Assembly (NCBI RefSeq): GCF_003171515.1
Contig: NC_089395.1
Span: forward strand, 806,001 to 870,000
DNA length: 64,000 bases
Direction of reading: 5' to 3'
DNA from: Pyrenophora tritici-repentis
Lineage: Eukaryota; Ascomycota; Dothideomycetes; Pleosporales; Pleosporaceae
Below are positions 48,273 through 57,179 of the stretch, in pieces; position 1 is the first letter of the stretch, and each line of letters starts with the position of its first letter. A model generated the notes under the pieces. That model made no database searches and was not told the origin of the DNA. It saw nothing but the letters and a program-made list of their open reading frames with translations. The translations under genes and the position numbers were made by a program.

Positions 48273-49736
48273 CTAACCTGCCCTTATATGCGGTATCTCA
48301 ACCCCCTTGATCTCCTCCACCGTCTTGTGCAACTCCCTCTCTAGCCACGCACCCAGCATACCATACAGGTACTTTGCCTGCTCACAAGATCTTCCGTTTC
48401 CCCTCCACTCAACGAGTGCTTCAACTAGCTTTTCGCAGTTCCGCAGCTCGTAGAGTACCATCTGTCTTCTATGTCTCTGGCGCTCTAGCTCGTCAAATCT
48501 GTGTCTCTGGGCATGCATATCCTGCAGAGCGTAGTTCGTTCCTTCGTTGCTACCAGCTCCAATCAACGAGCTTGGGAACTCTGGTTGTGAGAATGGGACA
48601 TGGTAGACGGAATCCATCTGTTGTGACGTTGATGTGACAGAGGAGTTCAGAGGAATAGCTCCATCTACACCGCCGGCTATCCGGCACCATGTCAGAATTT
48701 TACTCGTTATGCTTGAGTAAAGCATGGCAAGGTGTGGATTCGACGAGCATGGACAACGAACAAGCTGCAAAACACTGTCTATAGCGAGTCTTGCTGTCGA
48801 AAGATCAGATGTAAGGGCTTCCTGATTGAGGACTGGGTATGTATCTGTACCGAGCATACTGATGCTCTGGAATGTCGAATAGGCCAACGTGTAGCAGCAA
48901 TGCGGTGTAGGTTTTGAGGAGTCAGCTAGAAATTGTGGAGGGTCGTAGGATCCCATGGATTGGCTCATGGGTGTGTGTATTGTGGATGATGAGGAAAAGG
49001 AGTGTGGGTGTGCTGTGCTCATCGTATCGTTGTATGTGTATCTCAGCGGTTTCAAATCCTTTGTATCCATATATGCGTCACGAGCTTGCGGCTCTGGGGA
49101 GCAAAGCTGCTCCAAGGGTGTCTTTGCGAACTGGTCTCCAAGGACCAAATCCGGCTGAGCGATTTGCGTCGTTTTTGGTTTGACTTGTGCCGTTGATAGG
49201 AATGCAGGGTCCATAAACCCAATTTCCGATGAGTCAAGGTTGGTATAGAAAGGTTCGGGGGTGGCTTCAATGCCAAAGTCTGGCGTGGCTGGTAAACTTG
49301 GTGTCGTTGTTGACCAGTCCGAAGCCCAGTTTGTACCCATCTCCAGATCTGTTTGTGGAAGGCTATGCTCAGACTGGAGAGTGTACTTGGAGAAATCGGT
49401 TCTGTCAGGGGACAGGCGCTGTTTTGAGAACTTGATGAACTGCGTTCCATCCGGATTCCTCTTCCTGGATCTGCCCGGCTTGCCATGCTTTCTCGAGACA
49501 CCATAAACGCATTGTGTGTTGTTGGCAAAGCAGCGTGCGCAAATAGGGTGGTCTTTACTGCATTTAACCTTGGAAGCAGCGCAAGAATCGCACGAAGCTC
49601 TGAGTTTCAATTTCTTCTGGTTCAACGGTGTCGCCGGTTTCGGTGTCGAAGTAGGGGAGGACATGTTTGGAGTAGATGATTTGTTTTTGATAATAAAAGG
49701 TGTACGCCAACGAGCTGGTTTTAGAGAAGCAGACAT
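48273..49736 (-). CDS. AflR-family Zn2Cys6 transcription factor
   Basis: Nuclear regulator of 487 residues in one frame from the ATG at 49736; the ATG at 49664 is an alternative start. The binuclear zinc cluster has Cys at 49, 52, 59, 66, 69 and 76 (CX2CX6CX6CX2CX6C). It is followed by a basic linker (SRKHGKPGRSRKRNPDG), the arrangement of AflR-type factors. The C-terminal half has the AflR regulatory-domain pattern: VLQLVRCPCSSNPHLAMLYS, ILTWCRIAGG, then a helical ELERQRHRRQMVLYELRNCE end. Relatives often control polyketide clusters, but no polyketide synthase lies in this window. The frame ends in a GGTTAG context, so a small 3' exon is possible. Confidence 0.85.
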   Translation of the reverse strand: MSASLKPARWRTPFIIKNKSSTPNMSSPTSTPKPATPLNQKKLKLRASCDSCAASKVKCSKDHPICARCFANNTQCVYGVSRKHGKPGRSRKRNPDGTQFIKFSKQRLSPDRTDFSKYTLQSEHSLPQTDLEMGTNWASDWSTTTPSLPATPDFGIEATPEPFYTNLDSSEIGFMDPAFLSTAQVKPKTTQIAQPDLVLGDQFAKTPLEQLCSPEPQARDAYMDTKDLKPLRYTYNDTMSTAHPHSFSSSSTIHTPMSQSMGSYDPPQFLADSSKPTPHCCYTLAYSTFQSISMLGTDTYPVLNQEALTSDLSTARLAIDSVLQLVRCPCSSNPHLAMLYSSITSKILTWCRIAGGVDGAIPLNSSVTSTSQQMDSVYHVPFSQPEFPSSLIGAGSNEGTNYALQDMHAQRHRFDELERQRHRRQMVLYELRNCEKLVEALVEWRGNGRSCEQAKYLYGMLGAWLERELHKTVEEIKGVEIPHIRAG

Positions 49737-51683
49737 TGGCTTGACAAGATGTAAAGATTTTATGGAAGAGTCGGTGTCGGGTAGCAAAGTAAGCTGAGCC
49801 TTGTGCTACCAAATGTGATGATGTTGCCTATCTGTGTACGCTGAACCCCACCGCCATTATATATTAAATGGCTCATATACTATTTACCGGGATTGAAAAC
49901 CCGCCGTTGTGGTTGAAGGTGAGATCCAAGATCTACCGCATGTGAAGCGCGTGCGTCGCAGCATACAGCCCATCTATCATGGTTATTTAAACCACTTAGA
50001 TCACTCGCGCACTGTACCTGGACCACTCTTCAGGCCACCCGACCTGGTTCTCATGGCGCTTTTGGCTGCAGAGTCTCATCCTGGCGGACCGGGCTATCAT
50101 CTGCAGCTTCCTTGGCCCCAGTCTGCATGTTTTTCTGCTAGATTAGTTGTTCTACAAGGATTCGTGACATAAAATCTTGTGTTTGTGATGCAAGAGTAAG
50201 GCGGCTGTGCGAGAAGAGAACAATTTAGTGGTGGTGCAGATTCGACGTCCAATGATGCTGTGCTGCGTCAGCCTCGCTATGCTGACAGGACATTGCATGC
50301 ACCACTTGGCAGCACACCCTCGTGTACAGAAACGGTGCACAGATGGAGAAACTTCCTAACCAGCATTGTATGCGTGGTAGATTTGGGAAGTCATGCTTCT
50401 TCCGAGCATGTCTTGAGCGCAGATTGAGCGCAAATCGTGCAACGTAGCAATGACCTTTTTAGAATTCAGTAGCAACGAGGCACGTCTCCACCAGGCGCAG
50501 CAACCAAGGTAACTCACTTAATGGAGAAACTGGAAAGGTCACTCCGTTAGTGCCGTTTTTGCAAGTAAGACATGATGCCATCTGCATCTTACGGCACGGC
50601 ACGCACATCCATCCCTTCACCAGCAGCTAGAGTTCCCTAAGCACACCACCCGCTTACTACCGCTAAGCCTATTCGGGTAAGTAACACCCCGAGCCCAAAA
50701 TAGCTTTCTGTTTCTGACCGACTTCTTTTTACCCATCACCGGCACTCGACAAGAGTCATCACGCCTGCATGATCCCACGTGGGACTCACGAAGTAACTGT
50801 GCACCAGGGCAAGCGGCGGTACTGGTCAGTTACCTACTGTGAACGAATGGGGCATCTTCGGAAAGCAGTGAGATGCCGCATGTGGCTCAGTAAAATAGGC
50901 CTGTAGGCTAGAGATAAGCCTCGCGCATAGATAGTCGTCATGTATTGTAAGACGAGGCTGCTGGGTGATGTTGAAGTCATGGACTTGATACTCGCGAGAG
51001 AGAAGAAATACAAAAAAGGTTGGCCTACGATGGAAGTAGATGCTCTTCGATCTCCTCATCTTCTCCTCTCCTCTCCTCTAAAATACCTTGAAACATTCGT
51101 TGCAAAGGCCCAAATCCCACTACTGAAGCCATCCTCTTGCTCCCACTCCCGTCGACTCCGCTCCCGCTCCTGGTCCACCCTCCCTCTGACCCACCATGCA
51201 CCCTCCTACATCCATTTCCACCAACGGCACGTTTCGCCTGCAAACCCACCCCCACCTCCATTCGGCCAGTGCCAGTTGTCAAAGACCGGATTGAGGCCAT
51301 CTCATTACCCAATCCGGCACTGCGTATGTAGGCTACTTGCTGTGTAAGCACGCCACATAAATACCGTTTCGGGATACGGAAGAGAAGTGTAAGAACACAG
51401 CCTCGATATTATGGTATAAACATGGACCGCAGGTGTAAAAAAAAAGTGGTAGGCAGGTAGGCACATGAGTGGAGACAGTATGGCAAATGGGAGTTTGTTT
51501 GGTGTACATGTGACGTGAGCGTAAGAGCCCTGAATTTAACAAAACATCTACACTAGAGATATCTATATCTTCTATAAAGAAGACTAATATATACAACTAT
51601 AGAATCTTAAGAATGAATTCTTTCTCGCGATCCATTAATTCTTATTACACCCTTTCCTAGTCAATTAACTAGTATTAAGACTA
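49737..51683. other. Intergenic transition into mobile-element region
   Basis: 1.9 kb with no supported gene. From about 51530 the sequence becomes AT-rich, with many TA steps, immediately before the LTR element. The frames at 50940-51351 on both strands are low-complexity. Confidence 0.5.
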
Positions 51684-51688
51684 TTTTT
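51684..51688. repeat. Target-site duplication, left copy (TTTTT)
   Basis: Five Ts abutting the left LTR, matched by 53267-53271. Low complexity weakens it slightly. Confidence 0.8.
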
Positions 51689-51825
51689 TGTTGAGAATAT
51701 TCCGGTCACCTGTCACGAGGACGCTAAGTCACGTGACCCACACCGCTCTATATTAGCCGAGCTTTGTATAGTTAGCAATTGACACACTTACATGCCATGA
51801 CTGAGAGAGTCATTCTTTCTCAACA
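51689..51825 (+). repeat. 5' LTR (137 bp)
   Basis: Identical by eye to 53130-53266; TG...CA ends. Confidence 0.95.
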
Positions 51826-51848
51826 GGTTATGAGCCCGGCTTACGCGC
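51826..51848 (+). promoter_or_regulatory. Candidate primer-binding site (half tRNA-iMet type)
   Basis: GGTTATGAGCCC abuts the left LTR and is complementary to the anticodon stem-loop of initiator tRNA-Met. A further CGCGCTT match lies just downstream. Confidence 0.75.
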
Positions 51849-51960
51849 TTGCGTGTGCATTGTGAGTGTCCGGAGTGTCGTTTCTTCGATATGGGCAGCA
51901 AGCTGGTATATGCGTGTCTACGCCAGAACAACCCAGGAGGTCGTCGCCTTCTATATTCTA

Positions 51961-52055
51961 AGACACTGGGTCGTCGCCCTGGCTGCCGCGAAGGGTATTA
52001 AGTCCTGAAGACACTGGGCCGTCGCCCTGGCTACCGCGAAGGGTATTAAGTCCGA
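51961..52055 (+). repeat. Tandem repeat, 2 x about 48 bp
   Basis: Two copies of a unit starting AGACACTGGG and ending GGGTATTAAGTCC, with few mismatches, inside the LTR element. Confidence 0.9.
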
Positions 52056-52568
52056 AGAAAAATGGACTATCGTCCGGAGAAGCTGGGAGCGTCTCGAAGA
52101 TACCTTGGGCGAGTTATACCCAATTCCGACGCGCGAGTCGAAGAGAGCAATGGTTGCTCTATCCCTTTTCAACCAACCTTTTGACAACGATTCGAATACC
52201 TACCTACCGACGGTAACCATCGATTCTTCCGAAAACAACTCGAATTGCCTGCCTATCGATAGTAACCTTTCGAGACCTTCTTTTTAAACTAGTAGCTACA
52301 GTTCGACAGCTACTTTCAATTCCTTAAACTCGAAAACCTACCGTTTGACGGTGCTCGAAGTTTTTTTACTCTCTCGAACGCTACCCACCTACCCCCACCC
52401 GATTTCTCGATCGATTTTTATCTTCTTTCCAAAGGATTTCGTTAAATAAACGCAAAGAAGCAAAGGCTTATATAACGATGGGGGAGAATAAGGGTGTTAG
52501 GGTCTGGAGCCCTGAATAGGACACAGACAAGGAGGCAGGAGCGGAGGAACGGAGCGGGGACAACAAGA

Positions 52569-52736
52569 GAGGAGAGCGTACATAGCTAGAGTACTGGGAG
52601 TACTAAGCTAGGGGAGCGCTAGGATAGAGGAGAGCGTACACAGCTAGAGTACTGGGAGTACCAAGCTGGGGAGCGCTGGGACAGAGGAGAGCGTACACAG
52701 CTAGAGTACTGGGAGTACCAAGCTGAGGGAGCGCTG
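52569..52736 (+). repeat. Tandem repeat, 3 x 57-58 bp
   Basis: Three copies of a unit beginning GAGGAGAGCGTAC and containing GCTAGAGTACTGGGAGTA, inside the LTR element. Confidence 0.93.
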
Positions 52737-52813
52737 ACTCTCACGTAGGAGTCGAGGGAGAGTCGGTATGTTGGTGATATCGATTCTACCTTGATTTTCA
52801 AACGCGAAAATTC

Positions 52814-52908
52814 TCTCGACCTTCTTTCTCGACCTTCTTTCTCGACCTTCTTTCTCGACCTTCTTTCTCGACCTTCTCTCTCGACCTTCTTTCTCGACCT
52901 TCTTTCCT
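52814..52908 (+). repeat. Tandem repeat, about 7 x 13 bp
   Basis: Head-to-tail copies of CTCGACCTTCTTT in a strongly strand-asymmetric pyrimidine tract inside the LTR element. Confidence 0.93.
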
Positions 52909-53129
52909 CAACTCTTCACTCGGCCGATACCTCACTTTACTTGAGGGACTCGCAACGTAACGGCCACTATAGGGTGACAGGGAGGTTTCATTCTTGTTGA
53001 CAAGGCACTTCTGGGGGAGTGTTGGAAAGTGCATGCAAGGCGTTCAGTGGAAGCATATAAAGGGAGAAGAAGCTTTGACTGCAAGACCTATACAAAGTAG
53101 TGGGTACAGCTGATCGGCTTATGGGGGAG

Positions 53130-53266
53130 TGTTGAGAATATTCCGGTCACCTGTCACGAGGACGCTAAGTCACGTGACCCACACCGCTCTATATTAGCCG
53201 AGCTTTGTATAGTTAGCAATTGACACACTTACATGCCATGACTGAGAGAGTCATTCTTTCTCAACA
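53130..53266 (+). repeat. 3' LTR (137 bp)
   Basis: Identical by eye to 51689-51825, preceded by the purine tract GGGGGAG. Confidence 0.95.
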
Positions 53267-53301
53267 TTTTTAGTTATTATAATCTTATTATGAGTCCTAC
53301 G

Positions 53302-53788
53302 TTATCTGTTCATAACCTGGAGGTGTTTCTTAGTATCCTCGGGGTCGGACTGATTGATGCATTCCTGATCGATCCTGATGAATGGACAACTCCGATGCCG
53401 TGCAAATTGTATCGCGCGATGGAAAACTCCTTTCGGGCATCGCAGTGGCCGCGAAGAGGTCGCATTCGGTGACTCCCAAATTCGGTAATCAGGAGTAACC
53501 AGAGAATTATACTAGCAGGCTGGGCCCAACAGTAAGATACTGTGATGTACTCCATGTCATGGACTTCTTCGATCGGTGTCAACACGAAATCGAGACACGA
53601 CCCTGCATCGTAACCCGGCCCTGATTTTGGTGTCAGGAGGCGGAGTTCTAGAGGCGCACTGCTGTCTGCCAGGACAAGAGCTTGATCGATAATCTTCTTG
53701 ATACTTTCAAACCAAGCTTCTTTTGTGCTGTGTATCTCTCGAAACTTTGTTTTTGCTGACTCGCGTTGCATGATTTGATGTCTCCGGT
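53302..53788 (-). pseudogene. HET-domain (heterokaryon incompatibility) gene remnant
   Basis: Minus-strand coding remnant of a HET-domain protein, a family of fungal non-self recognition factors that trigger cell death on hyphal fusion. The first frame has the HET start motif EYITVSYCWAQP. Near 53513-53517 the frame is broken. In another frame the domain resumes as YRIWESPNATSSRP, then RAIQFARHR, then the hallmark IDQECINQSDPEDTKKHLQ. It stops at a TAA (53302-53304). The 5' end abuts the inverted repeat of the Tc1-like element and the 3' end lies 35 bp from the LTR element. It is thus frameshifted and truncated at both sides. A short intron (about 40 nt) instead of the frameshift cannot be fully excluded. 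Confidence 0.8.
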
Positions 53789-53790
53789 TA

Positions 53791-53889
53791 TGGGTGTTTC
53801 TCGAAATACCTTGAGCCACCTGGATCTGGTTGGCTTGGTGGCCAAGAACATCAACTCCTATAGTAATTTGTTAGTAAATCGATGCAGCC
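53791..53889 (+). repeat. Left inverted repeat of the two-gene element
   Basis: Inverted copy of 57082-57179 with about eight mismatches over the central 92 bp; its core includes CGAAATACCTTGAGCC. Confidence 0.85.
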
Positions 53890-53995
53890 ACGCTTTCTAA
53901 CACCCACAACGTATTTGAAGTTCATTGTTTGCTGCGATCGCCTCTACTGACTCGCGTTTTTGGTGTTGCAATTTTCTCGAGCCCATCTCATCGCG

Positions 53996-54970
53996 ATGCC
54001 AGGCACCGGCCACCGCTTGCAGCCCGCTGTTCTCCAGGCTATCCTCGACCGAATTGCTGCCTGCGAAAGTGATCGAGCCATCTCTAGAGCTACAGGTGCG
54101 AGCCGTAACACAGTAGCAAAGCTGAGGTTGAGCTTAGAGTTTTGGGGCGTGCCTTATCCGCCGCGCTGCGTTCGACTTGGGCGGCCATCTATACTCCGGC
54201 AAGCTCAGCGCGAAGGCCTTCAGGCATACCTCAATGGCTCACCGGGCGCATACATGGATGAGATGAGGGACTTCTTGTACGACGAGTACGACGTTAGGAT
54301 AAGCCTTGCGAGCGTTTACCGAGAGCTAGAGAAGATGAGATGGTCTCGCAAGCTTGCAACAAAGCGGGCAAAGGAGCAGAGTGAGCCACTCCGCCGCCTC
54401 TATCTTGCCAGGATGGCGCAACACTATAAGGCGGAGCAGATCGTTGCGTTGGACGAGAGCGCCTGCAATGAGCGTACGGGCGACCGCAAGTATGGCTGGT
54501 CTCCAATCGGGGAGCCGGTGGAGCTATCACACAGCTTCAGGCGATCAGAACGGTGGTCGCTGCTGCCAGCCATGACGATAGATGGCTACATAAGCTATAA
54601 GATCTTTCAAGGCGCGATTACATCTGAGATCCTAGAAGACTTCTTAGAGTTTCAAGTGCTGCCGTTCTGCAATCCTCACCCAGGGCCAGCCTCAGTAATC
54701 GTGCTTGATAACGCCTCCATCCATCGATCAGAGCGTGTACGGGTGCTTTGCCAAAGTGCTGGAGTACTCCTTGAGTATCTGCCGCCATACTCACCAGATT
54801 TCAACCCCATCGAGAAGAGCTTTAAGCAGCTCAAGGGGTGGATGAAAAGGAATTCAGCGCAAGCGGAGAACTTCATTGACTTTGGGGTCTTTCTTGAGTA
54901 TGCAGCGCAGCTGGTGTGCTGTAATATTAACTGCAGAAGCTGGTTCCATAGGTGTGGCTATCCCTATTAA
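53996..54970 (+). CDS. DD34E transposase, Tc1/mariner-IS630 superfamily
   Basis: Intact 324-residue transposase from the ATG at 53996; in-frame non-ATG extension upstream is disregarded. An N-terminal helix-turn-helix (ESDRAISRATGASRNTVAKL) precedes a GRP-type linker (RLGRPSIL). The catalytic triad is visible as Asp153 (VALDESACNE), Asp238 (IVLDNASIH) and Glu273 in the PPYSPDFNPIEKSF motif, spacing DD34E. It cuts and pastes DNA at TA sites in this superfamily. No stop or frameshift is present, unlike the pogo element 7 kb away, so it may still be active. Its 3' end faces the convergent 564-codon gene about 300 bp away. Confidence 0.93.
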   Translation: MPGTGHRLQPAVLQAILDRIAACESDRAISRATGASRNTVAKLRLSLEFWGVPYPPRCVRLGRPSILRQAQREGLQAYLNGSPGAYMDEMRDFLYDEYDVRISLASVYRELEKMRWSRKLATKRAKEQSEPLRRLYLARMAQHYKAEQIVALDESACNERTGDRKYGWSPIGEPVELSHSFRRSERWSLLPAMTIDGYISYKIFQGAITSEILEDFLEFQVLPFCNPHPGPASVIVLDNASIHRSERVRVLCQSAGVLLEYLPPYSPDFNPIEKSFKQLKGWMKRNSAQAENFIDFGVFLEYAAQLVCCNINCRSWFHRCGYPY

Positions 54971-55274
54971 TTGTGCTTTTAAATGGATGCCACAGTACGT
55001 TTCTATAGGTAGATGATACCATACAAATGCGAACGATTACACCTTAATGCGCAACCCACAAAAGCGATTTAATAATTCTAAAAAAATAAGAGCTATTTCT
55101 ATACATATAGAACTATCTTAGGAAGTTAACCTGTTATAATCGCATAACGTTGTAGTGTTGTACATAGGGCTATCCAAATAGACTATTGTTGCAGCGCATT
55201 TGAAACGCCTGAAAAACCTCAACACTATAGCGGGCACGGGCCGCTGTCACCAAAAACGCTCAGGCCACTAAGCT
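54971..55274. other. AT-rich spacer between convergent element genes
   Basis: 304 bp of AT-rich sequence separating the transposase and the convergent ORF. It likely contains both 3' UTRs; no gene is seen. Confidence 0.5.
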
Positions 55275-56969
55275 TCAAGCATTCTCGCCATCATCCTCCA
55301 CAACACTGCTAGACGGTTCAACCACCAATTTCTTGCGCGCAATCTCTTCTCTTTTCTTACAACGTTCGACTCGTCTCCAGTTACGATCTGTGAGACCCTG
55401 GTACCCAGCTTGCCATTCTTTTGCAGTGTTTTGTAGCGTGAAAAACCAGCCAGGAGGCTGCTTGAAATGCTGCGTCCACAACTTCAAGATATCACCAGAT
55501 GGCTGCATCAAGAGGTTGATATCCATAGCTCCGTCAATAACAAGAGTCTTATAAAGCTCGTTAATGTCCTCTCCAACTGTAGGAAATTTTAACTTAAGGT
55601 AGTTAAAGAAATTACTAGTATGCTCGTTAATCTCCTGCTCATGATCATATCGGATAGGCGCCCACTGAGATGCACTAGATACCTCAGCTCTTGTTATCGT
55701 TGGTGCAGCTGCCTGCAAGTTAGACTCCTGTTGAGGTTGCCTGTTCATCCGCTCAAGCTGTCCAACGATGAGCAGTTTTGTTAAGCTTTTGATATCATCG
55801 TCGCCATCTCCAGCCGCCCGCAACTTGCGCGTTTTCTCATGCACCCGCAGGTCCTTTGCTCTCAAAATTGCAAGCCGTACATCATCAGATGGCTCATCGT
55901 ACGTTGCCCTTCTCGCTGTAATTGCTCTTGCCCACATGGAGATAATGTTGCCGTTGACAAAGAGGTGATCTTCGAAGCGCGCTGGCTGCCTCGCTGTTGG
56001 CGCCATCCAGCAGCAATAAGGATAGTTCTCGCAATGGGTATCTGTACAGCGCCATCTATCCCGGATAGCAATAGCATGCCCGCTACCTGCTTGTTCAGCT
56101 GCTATTACACCAGCAAGCCCCTCCTCTTGAATCACCGTTGCGGTGCGTCGACGAGGACCGTCGACAACCGTTGGCAACGGCTGCTGCTCCCCTGGAATTT
56201 CAGCCAAGATGAGCTCGAAATCGACGTTTACTGGCTCGCTGACATAGTTATCAACCTCTACAACAAGGCGCTGAAAGCTATTCCACGTTGCATCAACACC
56301 TCGCCGCAATCGCTTTATCGCGCGCTCGCGTTTGGCCTGCTTAGCTGGGTAAACAACAGTGCAAACAGATGAGATCTTCGCTCTTTTTGGCCGTAATTCT
56401 GCAACAACGTCATCTACCCACTGCCATAGGTCGTCGAAATGCAGCGAGTACAGCCGTACGCCGTGCTCGCTATCGGCAGCTTCAGGAATAAAGTGTTTCT
56501 CCATATCACCACCAAGGCAAGCCCTCCACCTAACGCGCAGTACAGGATTAACCTCATCCTCTAGCGCTTGCGATGAGCGAGGCAGCCATGGAGTGCCTTC
56601 TTGACGTCGGTACGCTGGCTCTCCCTCATCCTCAACACTACCGGCAGCGCCCTTAGCAGCGATCTCATCCTCATCCTCAGGCAGCGGATCGCCATCTCCA
56701 TCCTCGAAAGTATCCTCATCCTCGCCAACGATATCTTCAGCTTGCGCGGAGGCAGCTGTTTGGGTGGCTTGCAGCTCAGGCTCGGACAACGGGCTTTGAC
56801 GGCGCGGCGGGGCAGTCGCTGGAGGCGACGGCAGCGCCTCACGGCGGACACGTTTAGGCGTTAAATGGGTAGGATTTTGTCTAGTTGCTGGCGCTCTACG
56901 CTTCTGGGAGGACGGGTTAACGCCTTGATCGAATGGCTGCTTCGGCTTACGCTGGCGCTTGGGCGGCAT
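55275..56969 (-). CDS. Uncharacterised protein inside Tc1-like element
   Basis: Intact 564-residue frame from the ATG at 56969. The N-terminus is basic and Pro-rich with nuclear-signal-like runs (PPKRQRKPKQP, RAPATRQNP, KRVRR). A long acidic stretch follows (EDIVGEDEDTFEDGDGD). The central part looks folded, with LHFDDLWQWVDDVVAELRP and a Cys/His-containing segment (RWRCTDTHCENYPYCCW) that may bind metal. A helical segment (SDDVRLAILRAKDLRVHEKTRK) follows. The C-terminal region has FFNYLKLKFPTVGEDINELY and a basic coiled end. I do not recognise the family. Its position within the inverted repeats suggests an accessory or regulatory transposon protein. Confidence 0.8.
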   Translation of the reverse strand: MPPKRQRKPKQPFDQGVNPSSQKRRAPATRQNPTHLTPKRVRREALPSPPATAPPRRQSPLSEPELQATQTAASAQAEDIVGEDEDTFEDGDGDPLPEDEDEIAAKGAAGSVEDEGEPAYRRQEGTPWLPRSSQALEDEVNPVLRVRWRACLGGDMEKHFIPEAADSEHGVRLYSLHFDDLWQWVDDVVAELRPKRAKISSVCTVVYPAKQAKRERAIKRLRRGVDATWNSFQRLVVEVDNYVSEPVNVDFELILAEIPGEQQPLPTVVDGPRRRTATVIQEEGLAGVIAAEQAGSGHAIAIRDRWRCTDTHCENYPYCCWMAPTARQPARFEDHLFVNGNIISMWARAITARRATYDEPSDDVRLAILRAKDLRVHEKTRKLRAAGDGDDDIKSLTKLLIVGQLERMNRQPQQESNLQAAAPTITRAEVSSASQWAPIRYDHEQEINEHTSNFFNYLKLKFPTVGEDINELYKTLVIDGAMDINLLMQPSGDILKLWTQHFKQPPGWFFTLQNTAKEWQAGYQGLTDRNWRRVERCKKREEIARKKLVVEPSSSVVEDDGENA

Positions 56970-57081
56970 CCCAACAGCAGCTAGATTGAGCTCGCAACAA
57001 GCTCCACACAAACAAAACGCTATACACGAACGATTTAGAGTACAGGACTAGCTTCATGGGCTTCTGGAGGTGGGAAACGGC

Positions 57082-57179
57082 TGCTGCATTAATTTACTAA
57101 CAAATTACTATGGGAGTTGATGTTCTTGGGCACCAAGCTAACCAGATCCAGGCGGCTCAAGGTATTTCGAAAACCACAA
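57082..57179 (-). repeat. Right inverted repeat of the two-gene element
   Basis: Inverted copy of 53791-53889; ends near a CACAATATTGTG palindrome that contains the flanking TA. Confidence 0.85.

Larger units (their letters stand above)
51689..53266 (+). mobile_element. Non-autonomous LTR retrotransposon (TRIM/LARD-like)
   Basis: 1578-bp element bounded by identical 137-bp LTRs, flanked by the 5-bp duplication TTTTT (51684-51688 and 53267-53271). LTRs start TGTTGAGAA and end TTCTCAACA. Directly after the left LTR is GGTTATGAGCCC. This matches the complement of the anticodon loop of initiator tRNA-Met, the half-tRNA primer site used by several copia-type elements. GGGGGAG before the right LTR is the polypurine tract. 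The 1.3-kb interior has no gag or pol frame, but carries three tandem arrays. Identical LTRs and an intact duplication point to recent insertion by proteins supplied in trans. Confidence 0.93.
53791..57179. mobile_element. Candidate two-gene Tc1/IS630-type DNA transposon with long inverted repeats
   Basis: A 3.4-kb unit holding an IS630/Tc1-type transposase (plus) and a convergent long ORF (minus). Its ends, about 53791-53889 and 57082-57179, are inverted copies of each other with roughly 90% identity. TA dinucleotides flank the proposed ends (53789-53790 and 57180-57181), as expected for Tc1/mariner insertion. The outermost 10-15 bp align only with small gaps, so the exact ends are approximate. 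Whether both ORFs belong to one mobile unit is inference from their being enclosed by the repeats. Confidence 0.6.

Noticed and set aside
27290..49736. Secondary-metabolite cluster hypothesis (MBOAT, dehydrogenase, AflR-like regulator)
   Set aside because: The genes are spread over 22 kb with housekeeping genes (MSK1, NPR2) between them, and there is no polyketide, peptide or terpene synthase.
53950..55260. Short GCGTTTTTGGTG inverted match near 53955 and 55255 as transposon ends
   Set aside because: Only 12 bp, one copy lies just before the transposase start, and no TA target site frames the pair. The 95-bp repeats further out are far stronger.
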